Origin: Morella rubra
Lineage: Eukaryota > Streptophyta > Magnoliopsida > Fagales > Myricaceae
Reading direction: 5' to 3'
Assembly (NCBI GenBank): GCA_003952965.2
Contig: CM025851.1
Span: forward strand, 35,134,758 to 35,198,757
Length of the DNA: 64,000 bases
The notes beneath the pieces were generated by a model. That model was not told the DNA's origin, did no database searches, and saw nothing but the letters and a program-made list of their open reading frames with translations. Of the stretch, positions 33,276 to 43,499 are shown piece after piece. The position numbers and the translations under genes were made by a program. Position 1 is the first letter of the stretch; the number at the start of each line of letters is the position of its first letter.

Positions 33276-34735
33276 ATGGCATCCTCCATTGTCTCCTCTG
33301 CGGCTCTTACCTCCGTTAACCGTGCCTCCCCTGCTAAAGCCAGCATGGTTGCACCATTCACTGGCCTGAAGTCAACCTCGGCCTTCCCAGTGACCCGCAA
33401 GCTCAACAATGACATCACCTCTATAGCTAGCAACGGCGGGAGAGTTCAGTGCATGCAGGTACCTGAATATTTCCATGACTCCCAAAGAAAACAAGAACAA
33501 AGTGAACACAAAGGACTAAGTCATGCGCTAGGCACCACGGAGAGGAAAATCTTATCCCTCATATGTGGGCAATTTAGCTGATGATTCGCTGAAATATGTT
33601 ACCAATTAACGATTGAATTTTGTGTGCAGGTGTGGCCTCCACTTGGAAAGAAGAAGTTTGAGACTCTCTCTTACCTACCCCCTCTCTCTCCCGCATCATT
33701 GGCCAAAGAAATCGATTACCTTCTTCGCAAAGGATGGATTCCTTGCTTGGAATTCGAGTTGGAGGTATGTAGAACTCCTTGCCTCACACTCCTGCTAGAA
33801 AAAATGGTTTGTTTAATTGTTTAATTAGCAGCTAAGGCCTACCAGACAGAAAATACAAAAGGAGAGAGATCTTGCATGCATATTTAAAGAATTATAGCAG
33901 ATTCGAATTGCTCTATTATTGCGTACATGTCATAAAAGGTTCCTCGTGATTTTGAATGAATGGAAAAGAGGGAAGCCGATTAGCGAAGTTGATCTCTCAG
34001 AGGCTCAATATTTGGTGCAAATACATGGTTTTCCCAGGGAAAGATTGGATCCGACAATGCATATACATTATCCCCAAATTATTAGATAATCACCGACAAA
34101 AATTATGGTATCAAATTGATTAAGCGACGGTCAAGTACAATGGAATGGTAATGGGGAGAATCGAGGGATGGTAACTTTGGGGCCAAACCGTAGTCGAAGT
34201 AGACTCCCACCAAAGTTCCATTGAAAAATCCAGCTAGTGGCTCATCAATAGCCAGGAAAATATCAGTCTGTAAGTATTAGGCTTAAGAGCTCTTAAGTGC
34301 TAAATCCTATGGGAGTGACCTAAATCCTAGGACCAGTAGCAGTAGGCATGAATCTGTGAAACTCAGCTGATGCCCATTGTTTGTAGTTTGTACAGAACCA
34401 AACGATACGACGGGAAATTCATCTACATCATATATATAAGGAAAAACTCTCATAGATGATCTGACAGTTCTCCTCTTGTGCATGTCTATGTAGCACGGGT
34501 TCGTTTACCGTGAGAACCACAGATCCCCTGGTTACTACGATGGTCGCTACTGGACCATGTGGAAGCTCCCCATGTTTCGGGTGCACCGACTCGTCCCAGG
34601 TCTTGAAGGAACTTGAGGAGTGCAAGAAGGCTTACCCCAACGCATTCGTCCGTATTATCGGATTTGACAACAAGCGCCAAGTGCAGTGCATCAGTTTCAT
34701 TGCCTACAAGCCTCCTGGCGTTTAAGGAGTTCAAT
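33276..34735 (+). pseudogene. rbcS: RuBisCO small subunit, second copy, frameshifted in exon 3
   Basis: Exons 33276-33458, 33630-33764 and from 34494 match copy A exactly in structure and at about 98-99 percent in sequence. In exon 3 copy A reads ATGTTTGGGTGC but here it is ATGTTTCGGGTGC, an extra C at 34578. The frame changes after LPMF, adds [12 protein letters not shown] and stops at 34614-34616. The predicted product is 146 aa and lacks the last 48 residues of the mature subunit. The downstream sequence in the shifted frame is still intact to FIAYKPPGV at about 34725, so the change is very recent or an assembly error. The promoter is complete. If the insertion is real this is a young pseudogene; if not, it is a second working rbcS. 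Confidence 0.88.
34000..34452. other. 453-base segment present only in intron 2 of rbcS copy B
   Basis: Flanked by the 6-base direct repeat CTCTCA (33994-33999 and 34447-34452). Copy A has a single CTCTCA at the matching place (about 19712). There are no inverted ends or transposon features, so it is either a deletion in copy A between the short repeats or filler DNA gained in copy B. Confidence 0.75.
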
Positions 34736-35393
34736 TTACTTCCCGCATGAGTTTGGTTCATCTGTGATTAAGTTCTTGTTTCATCTTTAATTTTAAGACA
34801 CTCTGGAGTCTAGTTTTTCTGAATTACGTTAATTTCCCGGGATGTCGAACTGAATAAATATGATTGCATGGTAGTGTAATTCATGATGCTTTTTTGGTAT
34901 GAACAGCATATCCCTGATCATAATTCCTTGAGCTTTGGTTTACGAATGATTATAACAAGGCACAATCACTAGGGGTAGTTATGGTCTGTTCTGTCAATGG
35001 CATTCACGGAGGAAACGATCGTTCCCCACCGCACTGAAGTGGAAGCGGACATTGATGGTTAGAGTGAAGGATCCGGGGGAATTGCCTGGGTTATTGAATG
35101 GCGACTAATTATTAATCCCAAAATCAATAACTTGTTGCTGTGATGGCGGTCAAGGTTACGTTCTGGTCAAAATTATTGATTGGTTGAACTAAAAGTTCAA
35201 TCCCACTCAACCTAATTTGGAATGAGTTTTAGCAACCTCGTCAAGCAAACCAAACCAAACCAAGTCTTTCTTTTCATGTTTCTTTGATCAGTAAGCCAAT
35301 GTGGTCAATCCCAAATAGAATGAGCTAATTATAACTTACTTCTGGTGGGCTACCTAGGACGGGGACCCTTTTGTTTTGGTTTTTCTTTTTTTT

Positions 35394-35415
35394 GGGGGGG
35401 GGGGGGGGGGGGGGG
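35394..35415. repeat. Poly-G run (22 G)
   Basis: A run of 22 G following a T-rich stretch, downstream of rbcS copy B. Its true length is uncertain in any assembly. Confidence 0.9.
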
Positions 35416-35611
35416 TAAGGGTAGTCGTCAAGAATCTTCTCAAGCGTGATTTACAAAGAATCTACCAAAATTCCATAGCAGAGAAACTTCCAGTGAGTAG
35501 AAAGATTTGGGACACCCGAAATGTGACTTCCATAGACAGTAATATTTATGTAAAGACTTCACAAAAGGGAAAAAGAGACGAAAAAAAGGCAGATAACAAA
35601 GTCTCTTTCTC

Positions 35612-35989
35612 TCATGGTTTTGGTACCTCCTTGATGCTCCTCATATTCCAGATATCATCGTCCCAAACAACATCACCAAAGAATGTACTATAAGCTTCAC
35701 TAATGAACTCAATATCCCAAACCGGCAGCCAAAAGGACCCCCAAGACATTTGCTCATCCACGGCACCACCCAACCACGGACAGTAGTGCTCCTCCCAACC
35801 GATCACACTCTCTGCCACCAACAACCCCGTCTGATCTCTGTCTTCCCTCCTCCCCTCCTCAACCTCCCCCACCTCTTCTTTTCCTTTCCCAACTTCCCTC
35901 TTGGCCTTCTTCTTTGTCATTGACATTGTTGCACCTTCAAACTTGCGCTCTTTCATGGTGCTCCCTTCTACTTTCCTTTGCCTCTTCAT
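35612..35989 (-). CDS. Small unknown protein, basic N-terminus and Trp-rich acidic C-terminus
   Basis: A single-exon frame of 125 aa, starting at the first in-frame ATG (35989-35987) after a TATA box at about 36092-36101 and an ATG-free leader. The first 50 or so residues are Lys/Arg/Glu-rich (MKRQRKVEGS, MTKKKAKREVGKGKEE), suggesting a nuclear or nucleic-acid-facing tail. The rest is Trp-, Asp- and Phe-rich (GWEEHYCPWLGG, SWGSFWLPVWDIEFISEAYS, FFGDVVWDDDIWNM). I do not recognise the family. A broken copy exists in block A, split by a solo LTR and truncated at its 5' side. The good promoter architecture and the complex C-terminal sequence argue for a real gene; absence of transcript evidence limits confidence. 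Confidence 0.6.
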   Translation of the reverse strand: MKRQRKVEGSTMKERKFEGATMSMTKKKAKREVGKGKEEVGEVEEGRREDRDQTGLLVAESVIGWEEHYCPWLGGAVDEQMSWGSFWLPVWDIEFISEAYSTFFGDVVWDDDIWNMRSIKEVPKP

Positions 35990-36089
35990 TTTCCGGGGGT
36001 ATAGTTTTCTCTTCTCTGTTGTTTTCTTCTTCTTCTTGCCTGTAAGCAAGCTTTCTCCCGGTACAGTTTCTTGACCCAAAGAAAAGCTG

Positions 36090-36101
36090 TCTATATATAG
36101 G
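36090..36101 (-). promoter_or_regulatory. TATA box of the small unknown gene
   Basis: The minus strand reads GCCTATATATAGAC about 105 bases before the chosen ATG at 35989, which suits a transcription start near 36065. Confidence 0.55.
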
Positions 36102-36109
36102 CTGAAAAA

Positions 36110-37392
36110 ATAAAGGTGGGCTTTGTGGTTGACACGGTAAGATAATATTGATTACACCTTATAGGGTAGGAAGGGATAGACAGTTGTTTCGGAATTTGGA
36201 CTGCTTCGTGATGATCGCTACTGTCAACTTTTTGTGAATCTGGTTCACGTGCAAGCCCCCACTGCCTTGTGCCCTTTGGATTCATAAAGACAAAACACGA
36301 AACCCCTACCCTTGAGCAAACCTAAAGGACAAGTAGTTGAACTTCACGAACCTATCAATTCGTCATTTCGACCCAGTCCCTGGTGCGTAGCCTTTTCCAA
36401 TGAACTTTTAATGACAAAGGGAACGGGATGTTTAGAAAACAAATTCGTTTATCCAATTCAATACTGCCGTGTTGTTCGTTGAAAGACTCAAAGACTTTGT
36501 CCAGAACTCGAGCTCTGTCACTGTGGAAAGGTAACAGTTCGGCTTCCAATGCTACTTTCTAGCTTTCCAAGCCTCTTATGCCATGTCATCGTGACCACAC
36601 CTCTTCGCAAAACGGCGGATATTGTTCGTTTTCAATTATTACCTGGATTCCTCGCAAGTGAATAATTGTTCGCTTTTCACAAAAAACATAAAAAAAGAAG
36701 AAAAGAATAAGGCAAACATGGCTATAGAATAAGATCTACGGACTCATATAAGCACAACTCAAGGGTTTGGTCAACCAGATCCAACATGTGCGGCCCAAGG
36801 CCTAGTTCGGCCCATGACATTCCCACCTTGGTTACTCTAAGGAAAAGGAGAAGAAAACAAGTCTTTTTCTATGAAATCCTCTGTTTGGTTGCAAAGGGAA
36901 ATTCATTTCCAAGTTGGACCAGCCCTTCCTACGAGTGCTTAATTACTGTTGGATGAATAAACTATTCTTTTTTATGGCGAGTGGGAATGTGGTTTGAGTC
37001 GCATGAAGAACCAACTGGCCGGGATTTCAAAGACAATGGGCCAATGGGTCTAGAAAGCGTGAAGTTGGGCCTTGAGAACCAGCAGTCTGAAAAGTTTGTA
37101 TTGGCTAACGGTAAAGGCAAAGCATGGATCTTCTTTGGATTCTTATTTATTTATTTGATTAATATTAAATTATTCGGTGAAACTCCACGTAACCTCACAT
37201 CAAAGTTGACCCTCGAGATACTTATAACAAAACATAAACAGTTAAAATTGGGTAAAATTTTCATAATTTTTATCTAATTTATAAGGTGTAATTCATAAAG
37301 AGAAAAAAATACAACAGTAATTGACTTTACATCATTTATTTAATGATGTCTATATAAAATTTTAAATATCATAAATTATACTCAGAGATCTA
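36110..37392. other. Spacer without supportable genes
   Basis: Short open frames (36091-36285, 36355-36549, 36981-37277) show no domain, no conserved start context and no repeats. I see nothing else in it. Confidence 0.5.
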
Positions 37393-37400
37393 CTTATCAT

Positions 37401-39808
37401 TAAGGATGTACAGGCGTCGGGTCGGGTTAGATCCGATCGGGTACACGTGGACCCGTAGCCAGTTACCCAATCCGACCCGTGCACCCAACCTGATCGTAAA
37501 TGATATCTGAGCCAGCTCGAATTCGACCCGATTTGGGTCGGGTCGAGTTTGGTCAGTTTTTTTTTTTTTTTTTGAATTTTTTGAATTTAAAAATTTCTGA
37601 ATTGGTTGCCTGAATTATTTTTTAATTGTACGTGAAAGGTGAACTGTTCTTTAATTCCCTGTGAGCTCTAATAGGCATTATTTTTTTTGCTAAATGAGCT
37701 CCAATACTCGAATATGTACATAAAAATTCAATGGCCAAATGAAACAAGCAGCAGACCCTCAACTTCAAGACCAAGCTCGAGTGTATAAGAGTGAAATCCA
37801 AACAAAAGTCACCTACTGCCAGGGAACGTCCATAGCTTGAATTCCAGTGTTTGTGGTCTTCCTTAGATATCTCTTTAGAAATTAATGTTTTCATATGAGC
37901 TCTGCCGGATATTTTGTTGGTGTTTGTAGGGCTAGTTTTTTGCATTTTGCTGTTCAACCTGACATGTACATAGGGGGTACCATCAGTTTATGTTTAATTG
38001 CATGCAGCAGAAAACATTTCGCATATAATAAAGATCAATGAGTCTTTATAACATTGATGAAAGCTAGTAGCATGAACTTGCCAGCAAGGAATAAAATTGA
38101 TTGTCCAAATTTGTTTTTGGACTCGTTTTACCTATAGACAAGGAATAAAACCTGTAAGGCATATAGAAGACAGAGAATGAACACAAACCAAACAGTAAAT
38201 AAGTGATTAAGAAGACAGTTAGCGAGTTAAGTGAGAAAACCTCAATGAACTCCATTGGAGAATAAGTTAATTATCAAGCAGTTGATGACATTTGCTAGCT
38301 AGGTGAAACCAGTAGATAGTATGCAGGCTCATAAAATCTTTAGGGAAAAAGGGGCTCTGGAAGCAAATACTGTCCAAATACAATCTGCTTTAGTGCATTG
38401 GAACAATAATATAATTGATTCATTCAAGCTCACATCTGTAACTTTATTCAATATATTTCTCATGTCACCAAAGATACTTCAGGTAGTTATAGTGTTAAAC
38501 TACTAAGCAGATATGAAGTCATAGATTCTCACTTCACACACTCCATCAAGAAACTAAGAGAAGGAAGAAAGGTTCTATACAGCTAAACCTAAGCTCTAAC
38601 AACCAGAGCTGATTTGCACAACACCCAAATGATTCAAGATTTGACACCCTTTGAACGACAGATTGTAAAAAGAAAGCAAATAGATCTTGAAACACCTAAA
38701 CTAGAACATACCAAACTCTGCATCTTCACCATGATTTAATAATAATTTACCATTTCCTAAACAATGATTACCAGAAAAGTAAAACCATTGACAGAAATTA
38801 GAAACACTTATTTGATCATTTTTCTTTGAAGAAAATCAATAAAAAGATAGGCGACCGCATCAACTAAAAAGGAAATATATGTTACCAGAATTGGATGTAT
38901 CCACTTTAGTTGAAGAATCTAATAGGACTGCACGAACAACCAGTTTTTGGTTGGTGAGGTTTCTGATAAAACAATGACAAAGAACATTAATTACAGTTTA
39001 ATCGTTCTAGTTGCACAAGAAATAACAAAAAGGCTTGTTCTATGTTCGAGATAACAAGGATAGATAGAAACGTCCAAACCTTATCTTTGAGCTCATGCCT
39101 GAAAGCTTTCTTCATTGCAGAAAACCAGCCCCCTTTCTTCCCCATTCTCTAGTCATTCACCTTTAGAAAATCAAAGCAGAGCAAGAATCAAAAACTCAAC
39201 CCAAAAGATGTTGCGACGCCCAGGTGCCAAAATCGAAAGATTTCTCGTTGAACAAGGAAACTAGATCAAATTCTTAGATAATTTTGCAGACACGCCCCTT
39301 ATAGAGAGACATAGGAACATAGAACCCCATAAATGAGGACAAAAATGGACAAACATATCATTGACGAATGCCAAAACAGTAGAAACCCACCTTGAGCTGT
39401 ATTGCTCCAGATTTGCTAATGGATGGCATGGAAGAAAACAAAATAAGAGAAACAATCGGGAAGAGAAGAGAAGAGGAAGAGGAAGAGCGAGAGAGACTCA
39501 ACAATCGGACTGCCGGCTCGGAGGCAAATGAGGCAGACGGCGGCAATTGGAGTCTGGCAAGCAGGTTGAGGCACGACCACAGAGAAGGAGAAGGAATCGA
39601 AAGCTTAGGATTTTGAATCAGCTACTCAGTGTGACATGATTTCGGGTGCGTCGGTCGGGTTAAACATATATCGAGACCCGACCGAAATATAGTCGGGTTG
39701 CTGCATTTTGAGCCCACCCCCACCTGAGCCCGTGTAGAGCCCGACCATATTCGGACAATTTTGAGTAAGGCTGTCCAGGTCGGGTCGGGTAAAATCTATT
39801 CAGCCCTA
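37401..39808. mobile_element. Non-autonomous hAT element carrying a host gene fragment, 2408 bp
   Basis: Left end TAAGGATGTACAGGCGTCGG, right end GTCGGGTAAAATCTATTCAGCCCTA, with a near-perfect 8-bp duplication CTTATCAT / CTTACCAT (37393-37400 and 39809-39816). Subterminal regions are packed with GGGTCGGG and CCGACCC motifs, as in many plant hAT derivatives. Instead of transposase, the interior holds the 5' end of an IQD gene (see 39080-39145) and unrecognised AT-rich sequence. The minus frame at 37622-37957 is not recognised. Confidence 0.85.
39080..39145 (-). pseudogene. IQD (IQ67-domain, calmodulin-binding) gene 5' fragment captured in hAT element
   Basis: The minus-strand ATG at 39145 begins MGKKGGWFSAMKKAFRHELK and ends DK at a GTTTGG donor (39079). 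The IQD family in plants starts MGKKGxWFSAVKK with an intron soon after. Upstream on the same strand is a CT-rich leader (about 39600-39390) ending CAATACAGCTCAAG at a GTGGGT donor. An acceptor TTTCTAAAG follows near 39160, which fits the 5' UTR intron common in IQD genes. I could not find the IQ67 calmodulin-binding exons downstream, so only the leader, its intron and the first coding exon were taken. Family members link calmodulin to microtubules and membranes; this fragment cannot. Confidence 0.75.
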
Positions 39809-39816
39809 CTTACCAT

Positions 39817-41012
39817 GTTATTTTATTTGATGTAAGATGCTTCAACTAAAGTTAAGTCCTTCCCATCTCTTTAGAATCCGTATATGTCAGAAAAGAAGTT
39901 TTTACTTTCCAGGAGCGATCCAATTGTAAAGGGTAAACACCCATTCAAACCATTATATATAACAAACGAACCCTTTATCTGTTTTCTCAACCTTTTTATG
40001 AGATTGGTTCTTTTAGCTATGCTTAATGGTAAGATGTGTAGAAATCTTGGTTCTACACATATTCAAAATCGAAAGTGATTCTCAGGTTGGTGTTTATGGA
40101 ATTTTGTTGGGAAGAATTGATGACCCAATTGAATGGCATTTCTTTTGAAATTAAATTTGTGTATTATGAACGTACTTTACTTGAAAATATTTTTTTTTAA
40201 AAAAAACTCTTTAAGGTTATCAGCAATTCTTGTGCATATTCCATAATAAACTGTTCAACTTGACACCAATCACTCTCGATTTGATTGGACTGCTTTGCTT
40301 GGGTTGGGACCGGAGAATTTGATTGATCGATTCAACCACGTTGACAAGTGGGTATATACCGGTTTTTCTAATTAACCGGTTAGATCCCTAGACCCACTCT
40401 AGCTGACTGATTACTGACAAAAAGGGGCACATGTTTGGCACGCCCCTTATTGGCGTGACATAGAGGCAACATAATAATTACAAAACACAATAATCACTTT
40501 TTCGAATTCCAAAAGTAAACGGCATAAAAAGAGAGAGAAACGACCAAATGACAAGAGAGCAAGAGAATAACAAAAAGTCAGGACAACGTCGTACAAGTTT
40601 CCTTTCATTAGCCGCTCGTTAAAACTTACAAAAGTTCAAATAACCCATAACATAGGACATGAAAAATGGAAGGTTCCCGATCCTCTCTTACAAACTAAAC
40701 TGAACTCTTTTACTTACAAGACAGGGAAGGGGGTGGTGGTGGTTAAGGTTGTTTACCCAACCCAAACCAACCCTGCAATACCTAAAGACCCCTCTCCCAT
40801 TATTTTGCTCAACACTTCATTTACTTACAAGACACATCACTACTACAATTTACATAGGAACTTCCGAACATATATTTACACCAAAGCCAAATGATTTTTT
40901 TTTCCCTCTTCTCTCTCCATGAGAATTTCAAAATTCATCTCAGGCAAATTAACTTCTAGTAACTTTTGCTTCATTACTATGTACTTTCTTGTGGGTTTGA
41001 GTGTATGGGTTT
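39817..41012. other. Spacer and 3' UTR of the following minus-strand gene
   Basis: No gene seen. The last few hundred bases before 41013 must include the 3' untranslated region of the unknown-family gene. Confidence 0.5.
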
Positions 41013-42307
41013 CTAAGCAAGCGCAGGGATGCTGCAATTTCGCCGATCCCTATCGAGGCAATCAAACCCCTCAATTCGCACTGCCGGATTGTTGCCAAAA
41101 TTTGCTCGAACACAGCCTCCTTTTCTTGTGGATGAGGACGGAGAGGAGGATGAACCCGACGGGAGTGGAGTTGGGGACAGCGGCGATTGTGGGATGAGTT
41201 TCTCATCCCCGAATCGAGCGTCCTGAATTAATGGGTTAGCTACTCTGCTCGGCGGTGACCCGCAAAAAAATGGGGGCGACGAGGCTACGTGTGGTGGAGC
41301 TTGTTCCACACCACAACCACCACCCTGCAACAAAACACAACAACACACACTAAATTAGACACGAGAGAAAGAAAGAAACCGCTCTGAAATTAATGGCACC
41401 GACAAGGTCTTCTTCTTCCACAGAATCAAACACAATCTCTACATGGTCCAAAAATATTCTGTTGTTTATTTGTTAAGATGTCGCTATTGATTATGGTTCA
41501 CAATATAAATTGTTTTCATCTTAATAAACTATTAATTTAGACCAAAAATTGCTCCTTCCATGTGGGGTCGATTGTCAACTTTTGGTCCTGAGCTTTGACT
41601 TGGGGTAGGAAAAAATTGGAGGGGCGGCTGTTTCGAGGACGAGCGAGAGAGATTCATTTGAGGTGAGAAAATATTTGAAAAGGCAAAAAGATTTAATCCC
41701 TTTCTCGAGTGAAGAAAGGAAAATGAGAAATTACTAGAAAAACGACATCGCTTCAGACATGAGGACAGAAGGTTATGGACAAAACTGATTAAGCTAAGCT
41801 CGAGAGAACTATTAGATCAACCAAATTCAAACTTTAGCAAATTAACCATGAACTCAAATTTGGGACAAAAAACTTTATGCCTAGAAATAAGTATAACGAT
41901 CTAAAAATCAAGACAAGACAGTTTTTTTTTGTTTTTGGAATAAAAATTAAGAAATCGCTAAATCAAAAACCATACCCTTGTGAGGATGATATCCAGAAGA
42001 TCAGACCCTGCTTTTGAATCACAAAGCTCCGACTGGTGGCTGCAAATCAAATTAAAATTCAGAACTCAACGAGAATTTTGATAGTTTCGAAATCAGGATA
42101 TCGACTACATGCTCGCTAAAATTACCTAAGGTGCCATCTGAGGGGTCTGACGGGCTGGTCGTTGATGGTGGTGGCATTAAAGAGACCGAGACGGCGAGGT
42201 TTGGGACAAATTACATGTTCTCTGAGCTCGGATATAGGAACCGAAACGGAGCTCCACATCTCTTCACGGGCTGAAAAGGCGTTCTGCTGGATCGCACAGT
42301 GGTTCAT
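41013..42307 (-). CDS. Plant-specific protein of unknown function (At1g13390/At1g68490-like)
   Basis: Three coding exons, 42307-42126, 42039-41976 and 41324-41013, join at GT-AG sites to give 185 aa. Conserved blocks I recognise from this land-plant family are: MNHCAIQQNAFSAREEM at the start, VICPKPRRLGL, PVRPLRWHL/SHQSELCDSKAGSD (across the first junction) with LLDIILT, SPPFFCGSPPSRVANPLIQD, RKGGCVRANFG and the end VRIEGFDCLDRDRRNCSIPA. A Ser/Pro-rich linker lies before RKGGC. No enzyme or binding motif is known to me, and the function is unknown. The ATG at 42307 is chosen over an in-frame ATG 24 bases upstream because the family starts MNHC/MNNH. A 5' UTR exon (about 43035-42954, donor AAG/GTATGG) and a leader intron are likely. 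Confidence 0.85.
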
Positions 42308-42953
42308 CTTTCCCTTTAGTTTCTGGTGCAAATTTCTATAAATTAATTGAGAGAGAGAGAGAGAGAAACAAATTCCAAAAGTTACAAATTGGTTTTAGCA
42401 GATCTAGGAACGTGCATAACAAACAAGCCTGAACGGCTCAAAATCAAGATATAGTCAAATAAATACATAGAATATGATAAAGCGATTGCCAGCTACACAG
42501 TTGACACAGTCCACGGAGAAACAATTTGAAAAACTTAGCGACGCTTATGATCACGAAGACCTACGCGGAGGAACAAAATAGAAATTACTAGACGTAATAG
42601 CATGTTACTGAATCTGCAAATATTTCACCAAATAAACAAGAAAAAAACTACTAGATCAATCTGATTTATTCGCCAAAAGTTGAGTTTCAAAAGGGTTTGC
42701 ACAAAGAGAATTTTCAAAAACGATTTCGTCGACCAAAAAAAAAAAAAGCTTGGGTAATTCTTTCTCTATGAGCTGAGCTTTTTTGTTTTTAACGTAGATC
42801 TGGAACGCTCAACCCGTTTCCAGGGAAAGCTCCACAACGCGGGCCAAAAAACACCTAGTTCTCCAAAAGAATTCAGACGCAGAAGCAAAATTTTACGAAC
42901 TGTACAGCCTCAGAGAGAGAGAGGGAGATTGAAAGGGAAAGAGGGAACCATAC

Positions 42954-43072
42954 CTTAGCTAAACTGTACAGCTCCTCCAAAGGAGGGTTCTCCAAAAGTA
43001 TCAGTAGTAACAAAAAAAAAAAACCAAAAAAGAGAACGAGAATTAGCCACTGGTTAGGTCAGATATATATAG
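42954..43072 (-). promoter_or_regulatory. Core promoter and first non-coding exon of the unknown-family gene
   Basis: The minus strand has GTATCTATATATATCTGA (about 43072-43055) as a TATA region, then a CT-rich leader ending AGTTTAGCTAAG at a GTATGG donor (42953). An acceptor TTTATAG or CACCAG lies shortly before the ATG at 42307. Confidence 0.5.
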
Positions 43073-43470
43073 ATACAGAGAGAGGAAAGGCGGATAGCGA
43101 GTAGCGGGCAAGGGTAGGCCTGACTCGTAAATATACGAAGTGGCAGAACGGTATGAAAAAGCCAGATAGAGAGAGAGAAAAGGAGGTCTGGAAATTGGGT
43201 AACAGCAGAGCCACAGAGAGAGAGAGAGAGAGCTGGGAATTGGGTTTTGATATTTTTATTTTTGGGAAATATTTTATTGGCCTCACGCAGGCGGTGCCTC
43301 CCGCGAGAAATCTCCTCGGTTTTAGCACCCCAACTAACTTTAATGATTTTTCTATCTCCACCATGAACGTTGTGAACAAAAAATCCTAAATATCAACGGA
43401 TCCGCGCAACCCCAGTCACTTGCGTCAATGGCTGGCGTTCCTGTAACTGGTAAACTGGCAACGAGAACTC

Positions 43471-43480
43471 GACACGTGGC
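43471..43480. promoter_or_regulatory. G-box / ABRE-like element
   Basis: GACACGTGGC (core CACGTG at 43473-43478) lies about 400 bases upstream of the inferred start of the minus-strand gene at 42307. This core binds bZIP and bHLH factors. A single site is weak evidence of regulation. Confidence 0.4.
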
Positions 43481-43499
43481 GGTAAGTTGTTAGTTCCAA

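Larger units (their letters stand above)
29236..35895. repeat. Block B of the tandem segmental duplication around rbcS
   Basis: Direct-order counterpart of block A (see 6763-29197). It lacks the TRIM, the long-inverted-repeat element, the extra copies of unit R, the 1453-base solo LTR, the old rbcS relic, the intron 2 MITE and the nested LTR insertion. Private features are a SINE (30276-30416), a 33-base tandem duplication (30835-30900) and a 453-base segment in rbcS intron 2. Confidence 0.85.

Noticed and set aside
35376-35693. 105-aa plus-strand frame starting in a G run
   Set aside because: Glycines come from the poly-G tract, and it overlaps the opposite-strand gene at 35612-35989.
43059-43389. 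Frames on both strands in the promoter of the unknown-family gene
   Set aside because: Built on GA/CT microsatellite sequence in the leader and promoter.
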